Assembly: GCA_036346375.1 (NCBI GenBank)
Contig: CM070514.1
Span: 15,342,463-15,406,462 of the forward strand
Reading direction: 5' to 3'
DNA length: 64,000 nt
Origin: Guadua angustifolia
Taxonomy: Eukaryota > Streptophyta > Magnoliopsida > Poales > Poaceae
The notes beneath the pieces were generated by a model. It saw nothing but the letters and a program-made list of their open reading frames with translations, made no database searches and was not told the origin of the DNA. Both the position numbers and the translations under genes were made by a program. This document shows, one piece after another, positions 44,678-55,372 of this stretch (its first letter is position 1; every line of letters starts with the position of its first letter).

Positions 44678-47600
44678 TGTAACATCCCAAAATTTTGTCT
44701 TTCTATTTATTTAATATTATTTTATTGCAATTTATGATTTTTGTGAATTTTTCGAATTTATTTGGATTTTCCGAGATTTATTTGAATTATTCTAAATTAA
44801 AATATATTGCCTTTTGTCAAGAAATAATTATAAAAAGAAAAGTTTAAAATAAAGTTTTGCTAAAAATATTTTATTTAAGTCCAGAATGTCTCAAAATATT
44901 TTTGAGATTTTTCTTGGAATTTTAGAAATATTTTACTGCCCTAAATAAATCAAATGATTTAAGCGGATTATTTTAAATGAAAAACCTGAAAATCCTTTGG
45001 AATATGTAACGGTAGAAGCCCATTACTTTGTCTTGTGGCGTCCTTTCGGCCCACCGGGAAGCTTGATCGTCGACCGTTGGATTGTCATCCAAGGGTCCTT
45101 ATCAACGCATGTAAGTCATGAAACCCGAATGCATGTGAGCCGTTGGATTCTCATCGCACGGCCTTTATCCAAACTTACCGATTCGGAAACTATCTTCTAT
45201 CCGGACCATCGGATCATGATCGTAGGGCTGATGGTCATCGTGTCCGAGTTGAATTTGCCGCCGCCGTATCCGAGTAGAACTCGCCGCCACCGCCTTACTT
45301 TCCATGATTTCCGCGTCGCCGTCGGGTATTTAAGGACCTGAGACCCCTTCCTGAGGATCATCGTGAGCTGCCATCTCTTTTCCCTGTTGCATTGTCGCCG
45401 GAGGAGCTCTAGAGCCTACGCTAGATCTCGCCGAAGTCCGAGAAGGTTGCCGAGGAGTTTGCACCGTGGTTTCGTCGTCGCCGGTCGCTCTTCCGCCGTG
45501 TGGGTTCCGGATTCGAGCTCACCTCGTCGAGACGCGTCAGATCCGCTACCTCTCGTCGCCGGAGGGCCATCGGAGCGCCGTTGGGTGTGTCATCATCTCC
45601 ATGTCCGGTGGAGCTGCGCCGCCGCTTTGCCATCGTTGGGCTCGAGCATTGCCGGCCATCGGATCTTCATCGGAGCGCTAGAAGAGAGTCACGTCGCCTC
45701 GGAAACCAGTAAACTGCACGGGTAAGTTTTCCACCGTTAGATTAAGAACGAGCGATCGTGATTGGGCCGCGTCGAGTAGGTCAACAGTAAATGCCTTGGA
45801 TGATTAGTAGTCGTCTAATCGTAGATGAAGGGCTACGATGGAGCCACGTTATTTAAGTGCATAGTAAACCGTGGGGGTAAGCATCGGTCGTCCGATCTAA
45901 ATCGGATGGCTGCTGTTTCGCCACGTGTTCGGTTCACCGTGAGCCGTTGGATTGGGTTTAGATGGCTTGAATTTTGCCACGTGTCAACCACACCGATTCA
46001 GCTCAGGGCTGACGTCAACCGACGTCATAATTCGGATTTTTCCTTATAAAAATAATTCTATTAAATCTAGAAATTCAATTTAATTTATTTTCAAATTTCT
46101 AAATGCTATAACTTTTGTATATGAACTCCGATTGAGGTGATTCAAATTTCTAAAAATTTGTAAAATTGAGATCTATCTAATGGTAGCTTTGGTTTGAATT
46201 TTTGAGTTCATTTGCTATTTGTTCTTGGTATTTATTTGCTATTTCTTCTCGATTTGCGTAGACGTTGAATTGTGCGAGGCTTCGGAGGAGGAATTGGCAA
46301 CTCAGGAACTATCTTCAGACCAAGATCAGGACCTTAAGCAAGGCAAGTTGTGTTTTGATCATGTTGAACCCATGTTAGGGAAAATTGCTATTTTGATTTA
46401 ATCTATTGCATGTTATTTTATGTGTATAAATGATTTCAACCTAAATTTGGGGCTAGTTAATGTACCTTTTGAATTACACCCTACCTTGCTAATTGTATGC
46501 CACAATTCACTTATCACCCTAGGTTGGTTCACTATAGTTGGTTAATATTGAAATCAACATGGGCTGGTTAGAACGTGATAAAATTTGCTTAGCCATGCCA
46601 CGTCATCACATGTTCATGAATCACTGTTTAATAATCTTGATTAATGGAATATGAAACAATGATGAGAATTTGTGTGTCATGTGTGGTCACACAAAGAGAT
46701 TGAGTTGTTGTGGCGAGGAGGTCACGCAACGATGTTGATTTGTGTATAGCACGTGGTGCTTGGTAATCAGCCGGGTTGGTAATCACTTGATTGAAGCAAG
46801 TGGCAAGGGCAAGTGTGCGGGGTGGGCCGATGGGCTGAGGGTATGTGCAAGTCTTGCTTTAATCAATCCTAAGGACTTAACCTTGCGAGCCTTTGACCTG
46901 AGTCAATCGTGCAACCACATGTACGTTATGGGGCTGACCTAGTGACTAATTTGCAAAGTTTTAGCTTGAGTACTATCGTGGTGGTGTGGTCAAGTGTCAC
47001 GGAGGAAACTCACATGGCACAAGAGGGGGCCTGTTGTGGTGGTGTAACCCTTGGTGTTGAAACCTCGGTGGGTAGTACTGGGTTAAGATGATGCATTGTA
47101 AAGGCTTTGTTATGATCGTTCACCTGTGTGGTGCATGGTTATATCATGTGGGTAAAGTGCATAACCTCTGCGAGTGTACAAACTATTCGGATAGCCGTGC
47201 TCACGGTATTGAGCAATGCTCGGGAATTACAGTCAAGGGGTAGTTAATTAAAATGGATAAATGGTTGGGATGGCAGGATGCCATGAGGATAATGGAACTT
47301 GGATTAGGATGGAAACTTGGTTTACTTGAGAATCATTGAATCTATCTATTGTTATTATTTGTTTTACTGTCTTTTCAATCTATGTAACGTATTTGTTCTT
47401 AAATGCTGCATAGTTGCAAATTTACCACTTAGCCATTTCTTTGGAATAAGCCTTGCATATAGCTATAGTAGAATTGCATTCTGTGCACAACTTGTTGAGT
47501 ACGTGTTGGTGTACTCACCCTTGCTTAATCAACCAATAAACAGTGGAGGAATCATCGCCGTTATTGGAGGAGAACTTTCAGGTGGACACAAGTCATTAGG

Positions 47601-47885
47601 CCAAGCATCGTCAACTGCCTGTGGTGTGCTGATGGGACATCTACGTCTTTTGCTACTTTCCGCTACATTTGTCTAAGTTTACTTTCAGTCTAGCCCAATG
47701 TGGCTGAGTAATGTAAGTGATCATAAGATCATACATTAGTTATATTAAATAAATGAAGTTTAATTATTCTTATCACTGTGTGTGATGTGATGCTTACCGA
47801 TGTTAAGCTGTGTGCACTAGCATTGATCCTGGGACTAGTGCGGTAAAACACAGTGGGTTTGAATTAGTGAATTCGGGTCCCAACA
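44678..47885 (+). mobile_element. Solo LTR E (3208 bp) nested in element D
   Basis: Starts TGTAACATCCCAAAATTTTG, ends GGGTCCCAACA, and is flanked by the perfect duplication TAAAT (44673-44677 and 47886-47890). No gag-pol lies inside. Its family is unrelated by eye to A or B but similar in size and probably gypsy. The promoter candidate is TATTTAAGG at 45328-45336. GC-rich coding-looking frames at 45360-45725 follow it and resemble a 5' untranslated leader with a donor-like GGTAAGTTTT at 45720. Strand is set from the TATA direction. Confidence 0.88.
45328..45336 (+). promoter_or_regulatory. TATA-like box of solo LTR E
   Basis: TATTTAAGG preceded by GTCGGG and followed about 30 bases later by CTTCCTGAGGATC. 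Several degenerate CCGTTGGAT blocks lie upstream (45070-45220), and one lies downstream at about 45940. They look like repeated regulatory or decayed tandem units. Confidence 0.4.
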
Positions 47886-47890
47886 TAAAT

Positions 47891-49075
47891 TTTGACAAGT
47901 CTAGCAACCTTTATAATATCAGAAGCAATTCTCTAACATTGTTGGCCAACAATATCCTGTACACCTAAGCGTCCACTTCATCTTATAGGCCGATTGATGG
48001 GATCCACACATACCTTTGTGTACTTCACAAATCGCCACTTTGGCCTCATTGGCCCCAAGGCACCTTAACATTGGCCCTTCTAATGTCTAGTAGTACAGAG
48101 TATTGTCAAGGACTAAATATGTCAAAGCCTTCTGCCTGATTTTTCTTTCCGTCAGCTTAGATGGGTCAATTAAATATTCCCTTATCTTCGTCCTCTAGTC
48201 AACATTGTCTACGCACATTATTGACTTGTCAATCGACTTACAGTCCTTGATTCATCCAAAAACTTTATAGCATGATGCCTATTGAGCTAATAAGTTGGCC
48301 CTTCCGTTCATCCCGTGAGGAATATGATTAATAGAGAATGAATTAAATGAGCCGATTATAACAAGACATTAGTCTAAGTATCTATTTAAAATTTTGTCAT
48401 AACAACTGTACTGTCCCTTAACCTGTTGCTCAACTAATAAAGAAACTCCATAAGCCTCGACAGTATTTACTACGATATTTTGGAGTAACTGTAAGCACTG
48501 AATTAAAGCTTCATATTCTGCCTAGTTATTAGAACATCGGCAATTTAGCTAAAAGCAAATTCAAAGTTATGCCCCTTACGTGAAACATGTACTATTCTAA
48601 TGGTGTGATCCTCTTGACATATTGATCCATCAAAGCATAATTGCCAAGGGGCTACATACACCAAACCAACAGAAGCCTCATGTCCTGCTATAAAATCAGC
48701 TATAACTTGTCCTTTAACTGCTTTAGCCAATTCGTATGACAAGTCAAACTCGATTAAAGCATAAGCCCATTTGCCAAGCTAACCCGGTAGAATTGGAGCT
48801 AACAGCATGTATTTTATAACATTAGTTTTTTTAGATAACTTTATAAGCCGATGCTAAAATATAATGCCTTAATTTTGTACGGGCAAAATATAAAGACAAG
48901 CACAATTTTTCTACAAAAGTGTACCTGGTTTCGGCATCAAGCAATCGTCGGCTTAGGTAGAAAATCACTCTTTCTTTGTCATCAACTTCTTGTGCTAAGA
49001 CTTCATGTTCACCCAAGACTAGAGGATTGGTTAAGTATTCTTTGATGTCATCAAATGCTTTTTCCTGATTGGCTC
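47891..49075 (-). pseudogene. pol: Integrase N-terminus and RNase H of element D
   Basis: Minus-strand reading near 47930-48060 gives EVHKGMCGSHQSAYKMKW and GYCWPTMLENC, the H-H…C zinc-binding module. The frame 48545-48742 has AVKGQVIADFIAGH and LCFDGSICQE, the start of the second RNase H. The frame 48831-49016 has EVDDKERVIFYLSRRLLDAE and LSLYFARTKLRHYIL, the RT-linked RNase H. NQEKAFDDIKEYLTNPLVLG at 49015-49070 is the RT connection. A copia LTR cuts the gene at 49076. Confidence 0.8.
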
Positions 49076-50150
49076 TAAAAGATCATATGGAGGTCTAACC
49101 TTGTTGGTGATGAGTTATTGACTATGTTTAAGCATGAGGTGTTTGAGTTTGTGTTTGATTTGAATTGGATTTTCAAAATAAAGCAATTTGAGTTTTGCTT
49201 GCCAGGAGCGGAACTACCAACCTCAGGGGGCCAGTAGTACTGGTTAGGGGAGCAGTAATTATATTACAAAGAGGGTCTTCCTATGTCTTTAGGGGAGTGG
49301 CACTATCGATCATGCTAGGGCGGTAGTGCTAACTGAGCAGTACTACCGGCCCAGAGGGCGGTAGTGCTAGTCCATTGAGTGAATTTTGAAATTTTTATGA
49401 GATTAATTGCTTATCATTTTGGGCAATGCTATGTGATGTGTTTTCTTGTTTTTGATAGTTGCAGGATGACAGTGCTAGGTCCTGGCGAGGCAAAGAATGA
49501 TCGAGACTAGGCAAAGTGTGCTAGAGGTCCCAAAAGGTCGAAGATTTTCGGAAGATGATCGGAGACAAAGTCACTGCAAACCTAGAAGATAAATAATGGA
49601 TGAGATGCTAGCTAGAAGCTACTCGGATCAAGGAGGGCTATTGGATCACGGTCTAGAAGATAGAATAGTGGGTCTAGTTAGTAGTATGCTTTGAGAAGCA
49701 TGCAAAACCCGTTATGGTTGTGGGTTTCGAGTTAGCCCATGTATGAGTGAGTGAGTCAATCCTAGCCCTTGATAGTGATCCTTAGGTTATAAGGAACTCA
49801 TCTAAGGGTGGAGGATGACTCAAGAGTAGTATAAATAGAGGGATAGGGGTAGCCTTTCTCCTCTTGAAGGTTTTAGAGATTTTGGTGCTCCTTTGAGTTT
49901 TGCCCACTTGTTTTTGAGGCTTTGTAAATCTCTATTCCATAAATAAAAATCTATTCCTCTTAACTCTGAATTTACTTTCCACATTTGCATTATGTCTTTA
50001 AATTTCATATTTTACATTTATATATTTGGATTTGCCTCCCCTCCTTATAAATGCTTGCGGATTTTGTGCTAAGGATGTACAATTGATGGATGAGTCTTCT
50101 TCAGACCATATCCTAGTCATCTAGGCAAATCTTGTGTTCTTTCTTGCAAG
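49076..50150 (+). repeat. Diverged, truncated Sirevirus-like LTR
   Basis: Aligns to 39206 onward: TAAAAGATCATATGGAGGTC against TGAAAGACCATGTGG, and GTTGCAGGATGACAGTGCTAG against the matching stretch at 39779. TATA box TATAAATA at 49830-49837. A private insert at 49200-49380 has GGCAGTAGTGCTA-type repeats. Homology fades by about 50150, so the right end is lost or unrecognised, and no target duplication can be shown. Confidence 0.65.
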
Positions 50151-50661
50151 AAACTGATTTTTTGCTCTCTAGGGGATTTCTCTAGGAAGGTTAGGGTTTT
50201 GGTGTTCTTAACTTATGTTCTAGCTTGCTATGACATTTGGGAAGCCATTTAGGATCATCTCGATCATTAACAACCCACAAGCTAGCTGAGGGCCAAGTTT
50301 TTGTTTTTGAACCCATTCTTGTGCACTCTTCCTCAAATTGGAAAAAGGTCGAAACTTTGACATCAATCCTTGCGATTGAAGGTTGGAATAGGTTCCTGAC
50401 ATCCATATTGAGGTGATGCGAATGGTCACCCGACCTTCTAACTGGTAGTACTAATTCTATTGGCGGAGAACTCAACATTGATGATCTGGCTTCCAATCAG
50501 AATGGATTCGAACTCCGCAATCGCTACACCATAGCTCCGTTGGCTATCAACCACAATCAAACATGGTAAACCTCACCAATAAGGCTTATCCCTGCATGTG
50601 AATCGAGAACAACAACAAGAATATAGAAGATGGTGGGGCTGGAAAATAGCGAATAATATTA
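50151..50661. other. Unassigned stretch
   Basis: A minus-strand frame of 101 residues (50191-50496) is open but shows no motif I recognise (FEEECTRMGSKTKTWPSASL). It may belong to the same old element as the ORF at 51258-54548. Nothing else is visible. Confidence 0.3.
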
Positions 50662-50669
50662 ATCACAGG

Positions 50670-50916
50670 TAGGGCTGGAAAAAAAGCTCGATGGTGGGGC
50701 TCGCCAGCTCGGTTTAAAATTGCTCCAATTACACTCGTTCATTGGTTAAATATTGAAATGAGTCAATTTCGAATGAAATTATATTTTACTCTGGCTCGGC
50801 TGGTTGGCTCGATTCTAAAAATACATCCAAATTATAGATAAAATGATATTAAATCAAGCTATGTTAATTTTGAAAAAAGCTCGAAAAAACGAGGATTTGG
50901 CTCGATTTCCACCCCT
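50670..50916. mobile_element. hAT-type MITE (247 bp)
   Basis: Ends TAGGGCTGGAAA and (reverse complement) TAGGGGTGGAAATCGAGC form imperfect terminal inverted repeats. The flanks carry the identical 8-bp duplication ATCACAGG (50662-50669 and 50917-50924). Eight-base duplications and TAGGG ends fit the hAT superfamily. No coding capacity, so a hAT transposase elsewhere would have to mobilise it. Confidence 0.78.
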
Positions 50917-50924
50917 AATCACAG

Positions 50925-51257
50925 GAGTTGGGGTTCCACAAACCATTGTACGTCAAAAAATTGAGAAAGTGTCTAGTTGTAATCTAAACAAAACCCATCT
51001 ATTCTAGCGACGACTACTGAATATATATGAGGATGAAGGCAAGGGAAGTGGCCAAGGGGATGGCCGTGGAACTCTACATCGTAGAAGGCTGTTGGGCCCA
51101 AGTGGAGGTATCGCAGCACCTAGCAGATTTTGTTCATCATATAGTTTTGACGATTCCCATCGATCCAGAAGGAGTTTGCATGCGAAACATTTTCGTTGGA
51201 AAGCTCTCATCATGGGCTTGTCTATAGAGTCCAAGAACGGCTTAATCAGAAATCATA
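50925..51257. other. Unassigned stretch right of the MITE
   Basis: Two short overlapping frames (plus 51027-51227, minus 51004-51234) show no recognisable domain. Probably the continuation of the old element whose ORF starts at 54548 on the minus strand. Confidence 0.3.
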
Positions 51258-51498
51258 TTACCTAGATATGGTCGTTTTATGTTGGACTGCTCTTGGGGGC
51301 TGAACTGGATTCGTGAATGAATTGGACTTGATCTCGGACTGCATACCCTTTGTTTGTTGATATTGTGGCACATTAAAAGATGATTTCATAATTGTGCAAA
51401 TATAAACTCGAAGCACCATGTACTTTCCTTTGTCATTATGTTTGCCAATAGCATGAAAACTAATAGTGGATGACCATGACAAATCAGTAGGCATAGTA
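51258..51498 (-). pseudogene. Unrecognised TE ORF, C-terminal piece
   Basis: Minus-strand piece starting next to the CACTA element with TDLSWSSTISFHAIGKHNDK then YMVLRVYICTIMKSSFN and a polar tail. It directly continues the ORF piece at 53906-54548 once the CACTA element is removed. I believe similar sequences are common in grass genomes as hypothetical proteins, but I recall no function. Confidence 0.55.
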
Positions 51499-51509
51499 CA
51501 CTACAAGAA

Positions 51510-51800
51510 ACAGGGAAAAATTCGTGGGCCAAAAACCCACAATTTGAGCTAAACTCCACAAATTTAAGGTAAATTAGTGGGTAAACCGTCAATTTAGTTC
51601 ACGAATTTAACTTCGATGAAATTAATCAATTAAATTCGTGGGTTCTTGAAAAAACCCACAATTTAAGCATTAAATTCGTGAAATTTGAAAAAACCAATTT
51701 AGCTATTAAATAAATTGAAATATAAACTCCACAATTTAAGCATTAAATTAAGTGAAAAAACTCCACAATTTAACTATTAAATTCGTGGGTTTTAAATAAC
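51510..51800. repeat. Subterminal repeats of the CACTA element
   Basis: At least seven degenerate copies, on both strands, of a unit close to TTAAATTCGTGGGTTTT. In characterised CACTA elements such arrays bind the TnpA-type protein; that role here is by analogy. Confidence 0.7.
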
Positions 51801-53664
51801 CCATGAATTTATCACCATTATACAAAAAATATATATATATATATATCACGGTATTGACTACCCATCCGGCTCAAGAGTGTTTACAAATCATTTGGAGAGA
51901 TCAACTTCATGACGGCTTACAAGATGAACATATACAAGCCTCCGTGACGAATACCCGCTCGCTCAAGCGAGAAGTTAGCCTTTTTCTGAATTTGGATCAT
52001 AATTCAACAAAAACTAAGTCACTGAAATATACAAAATTTCGGCATGACTTCTCTAGTAAATAGGACATCCACTCGTGAGACAAAAAACATTTGCGTTATA
52101 ATATATAAGGACAAATTAGACAATGAGAGACCGAGAGTAGCTAGAATAACTAAGCATATATGCAAATTTCTTATGTGATGACTTCATACCTTCTCTGTTT
52201 ATGAATATCTGCAAAAGTATAATCTATTATATAAATTTTCAACTCATCCGGGTTAAATAGCGCAAAACATATAAAGTTCCATGGACACACAAGTATCCAA
52301 CAAATGGGTAGCATCTTAAAATGCACATTACTAGGTGCTATGATCACTTCACATCAACTTCAATCCAATGGGAAACCCTCCTTGCTATACATCAACTTCA
52401 ATCTTAAAATGCACATTACTAGCTTGTTCAAGATTGCCCGCCTTGCTATACATGTAAGGGACCAATGCAGGAAGTTGCCGTAGATGAGCAAAGTGAAAGA
52501 TCCACCTGTGGCACGAAAGTTTTGGTTACTACATATAAAAAATGCTCAATTAACACATATAATGGCTATCAAAATCTCATTCTGTAAGTATTATTCTAGC
52601 TCACATGATGAAGGCAAAGTGTGTATCTACTTATTTTCTCACCTCTCCCATCTTTGAAGGAGATCCTTGCAGCAACTTTGGGCAGAGTTGTGCGGCTTGA
52701 CATATTTTCTTTCAATTATCCGATGATCAAGGTATTTTGAACCCACGAGAGAAACAACATGAGCAAAATTTAATAATTCAACTACTTTGCTAGTTAGGTC
52801 TAAACATGACTAGGATAATATATCAGATGGGAAGAAAACAGGTATCTTAGCAGTTTATGAATACTTAACTATTTGCTAGTTTACCTCATCAAGAAGCTCG
52901 GTCCGCCCTTGTCCAGCTTCAACTGCAACCAATGCCTTTTCATGCCAATCATGTTGAAGAAGCCAAGCAATATGATCTTCAGCATCTCTAATTAAAAGGC
53001 ACAAATTATATCAGTAAAAACATCAAAAACAATGTTTTGAAGATGAAATTGGCCAATGGCCATGGATTTTTGTTGCAGCAAGGACATAAACATACGCAAA
53101 ATGAACAATATCAAAAGAAATTTAAATATCTAACCAACATGGCTATAATTCTTGTAGTTAAGAGAAAATTGAATATCACTGTATTACATAAGTTACTGGA
53201 GTGATCTGTTGTAGTAGCTAGCACAGTTGCATATTACAATTACATCATGTGGGCGAGAATGATTGAAATCAATGAGGTCCTCCAAGATGACAATCGAGAA
53301 AATATGCCAATGAAGGCCACCGCCACATTTTCAAAAGGATAAATTTTACCTAACGGATTATTGCCTTGTTTCATTAGCAATGTAGACTTAAAGGCTAATA
53401 TGAGTTCTTGTTGTTCAACATCTTAACAAACCTTGGCTTTGCGACTACTATATCCTTAGGAGACACAATGTAATACAAAGGTTCATCGCCTTGACACCCA
53501 CTTGTCCTGCATTGCTACTTCACGGATGATAAGACAACAGAATAAGGTTTCCTTGATTAGAAAATTTTGGTGAAGAAGGAAGGAAATGTTAGATTCATTG
53601 TTGAAACCTGATCCACTAAACTCGAGAAAGCGCGTGAGCAAGAGCATAATCCTTTGCCTTATAG

Positions 53665-53793
53665 TGTTCATAACCATGAATAGGCAGAGCATCTGTAGTA
53701 AGTTCATCATGAGGCCCAAGCCTCCGTGACGAACCTCGCTCCACTCAGGCAGTTCATAACCATGAATAGGCAGAGCATCTGTAGTAAGTTCAT
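53665..53793 (+). repeat. 44-bp direct duplication inside the CACTA element
   Basis: The segment starting GTTCATAACCATGAATAGGC at 53665-53708 recurs without visible change at about 53751-53793, 86 bases apart. The intervening part includes CAAGCCTCCGTGACGAA, which also occurs near 51936 at the other side of the element. Confidence 0.75.
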
Positions 53794-53905
53794 CCGCGGA
53801 GGTCCGCTCCGCTCCGACAGAAGTTGAGTACATAAATTCATGAGTATTTTTTTGGCCCACGAATTTAAAAAACCCACGAATTTTTCACTGTTTCTTGTAG
53901 TGGTA

Positions 53906-54548
53906 GAAAATCTCTCCTCTAAACTATTGAGATCACATATAACATCAAATTCAATGTACCCCAATGTATTTAAGGAAGACAACAATTTAATCTCATCCTT
54001 ATCATTAACAAGGTAAATAACATGTCTATTTTTAGCATGCGTGTTTACATAAGAAGTAAAAATTTCACGTTGATTCAGTAGTTGAGGCATGGATATAAAT
54101 GAGACATTATCACACAACTCGTCTTTAACACAAGGGACAGCAAGACAATCATATTGTGACAAAGGTGATTCAGTTTGAGTGTCCACTAACTGTTGTTCTA
54201 GCTTAGCATGAGTAGTGGCCAAATTTAGCACATCAAAAGAATTCTCACCTCGTGTGAAAATAGCACATATGTTGTTACCTTTGTTTTCTACCTTTGCCGA
54301 TTTAGGCATATCATGATATGTACATTCTTGAGGCATGCATGGTATAGCAAGTATCTCTGGCTCCTCCTTCTCTTGCGTGTTTTCCTTCTCATTCTTTTTC
54401 TCAATGTCATGTGAAAAGTTAGTAGCAAGTGAAAACTCGACAAGATACCATTCTTCGAAAGAAAATTTTAGCAAGATGTCTTTCATGTTCAATTTGATTT
54501 TCAATCTCACAAGCAAGATTAAATAAACTAGAGAGAGAACTATATTCC
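53906..54548 (-). pseudogene. Unrecognised TE ORF, main piece (split by CACTA and cut by C2)
   Basis: Minus-strand frame open from the C2 boundary (54548) to the CACTA element, more than 200 residues. It has a Lys-rich start with KLNMKDILLKFSFEEW, an acidic stretch EKKNEKENTQEKEEPE, then a Cys-containing LAIPCMPQECTYHDMPKSAK, TRGENSFDVLNLATTHAKLE, and ends IEFDVICDLNSLEERFS. No catalytic motif. Its N-terminus is replaced by the C2 LTR. It probably belongs to an old retroelement of the grass lineage. The function is not recognised. Confidence 0.6.
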
Positions 54549-55180
54549 TGTCGACGATCGAAATTGCCAACCGCAGAAATGAAACAGGGGTTAGTGGAGC
54601 TAGGGACCCGAACAGAGCTTGGCTCAACGAAGGGAAGGATCCGTCTTGCCGAAGATCGGAGCTAGGCTACAACGAGCGTGAGACGAGGGTTTATACTGGT
54701 TCGAGCCTGTGAAGGTAATAGCTCTACTCAGTTGCCTTCTTGGCGGTGATCTTTGTTGTTCCCATGTCACGAGAGGTGTGTTCTGACTCAAGCAACAATG
54801 GCTATGTCTAGTGCTCAAGCTCTGATGTTCTGTCCTCCCAAGCTGCGTATCCTTAGCCTTATATCTCCCTCGGCCGTAACGGACGAGAGATATTCCCGGG
54901 TGGTGGCCTTCATGCACGTTGAGGACTAGTCAGCAACCGCTCCGGACTTGCTGCGCGCGCCTGCTTCATCCCCACGATCCGCATCTTGGTAACCGCCGGT
55001 CAAACGCACGTTCCGGAACTAAAGGGGGAATATGGCATGAACGAGAGCCACGCCCGAGCTCGAGGTCGTGCGGATGCCTTGCTCGAGGGCATACACGCTC
55101 TAGGTCGTGGTGGGGGCCCCTCGAGCTCGGGAGCCCATTGACCGCGCACTGACCGGCCAAGTGTTGCCCAATCCTCGTCA
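54549..55180 (-). repeat. 3' LTR of C2 (632 bp)
   Basis: Plus-strand ends TGTCGACGATCG and CCTCGTCA; in element orientation it begins TGACGAGG and ends CGTCGACA. Matches the C1 LTRs and, inverted, the two pieces of the C3 LTR. Confidence 0.86.
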
Positions 55181-55195
55181 GCTAGCCCCCGAGGC
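55181..55195 (-). other. Polypurine tract of C2
   Basis: Minus strand reads CCTCGGGGGCTAGC directly before the LTR start TGACGAGG. Confidence 0.65.
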
Positions 55196-55372
55196 TCTAG
55201 GTTGAGGAGAGCACCTGGAACAACCTCGAGCCTCATCTTGCGAGCACAGGGAGCAAGCTTCTACAGGACCCAACCCCTTGGCCGAGGTCGGGCGGAGACC
55301 ACAAAGTGAAACCTTCAGCCTCGACACCTGGCAACCTTTGATCTTTGCAATGATGGTACGGATGTGAACGGC

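Larger units (their letters stand above)
40931..49075 (-). mobile_element. Element D: Tat-like gypsy remnant with an antisense plant-mobile-domain gene
   Basis: Minus-strand integrase and RNase H remnants (43840-44672 and 47891-49075) converge with a plus-strand gene (40931-43530). This is the same layout as C1 and C2 with a different antisense gene. Solo LTR E sits in the integrase. RT, gag and both LTRs are missing: a copia LTR abuts the left side and another the right. AT-rich and more decayed than C1 or C2. Confidence 0.72.
51499..53902. mobile_element. Non-autonomous CACTA (CMC) transposon, 2404 bp
   Basis: Left end CACTACAAGAAACAGGGAAA and right end, reverse complemented, CACTACAAGAAACAGTGAAA; the match continues into AATTCGTGGG, giving ~30-bp inverted repeats with one or two mismatches. 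The 3-bp duplication GTA flanks both sides (51496-51498 and 53903-53905). Subterminal regions (51520-51800 and 53860-53890) repeat AATTCGTGGG/CCCACAATTT units, the expected transposase-binding array. No transposase frame is present inside. Confidence 0.9.

Noticed and set aside
45363..45725. GC-rich ORFs that could be a small host gene
   Set aside because: They lie inside solo LTR E, just after its TATA-like box, overlap in several frames and lack any recognisable domain; better read as the LTR leader.
47000..47300. Structural RNA gene in the solo LTR
   Set aside because: No tRNA or rRNA box sequences visible; the stretch is just internal LTR E sequence.
51004..51234. LINE or host exon near 51 kb
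   Set aside because: Short overlapping frames on both strands without a motif, and the region fits the flank of the split unrecognised ORF.
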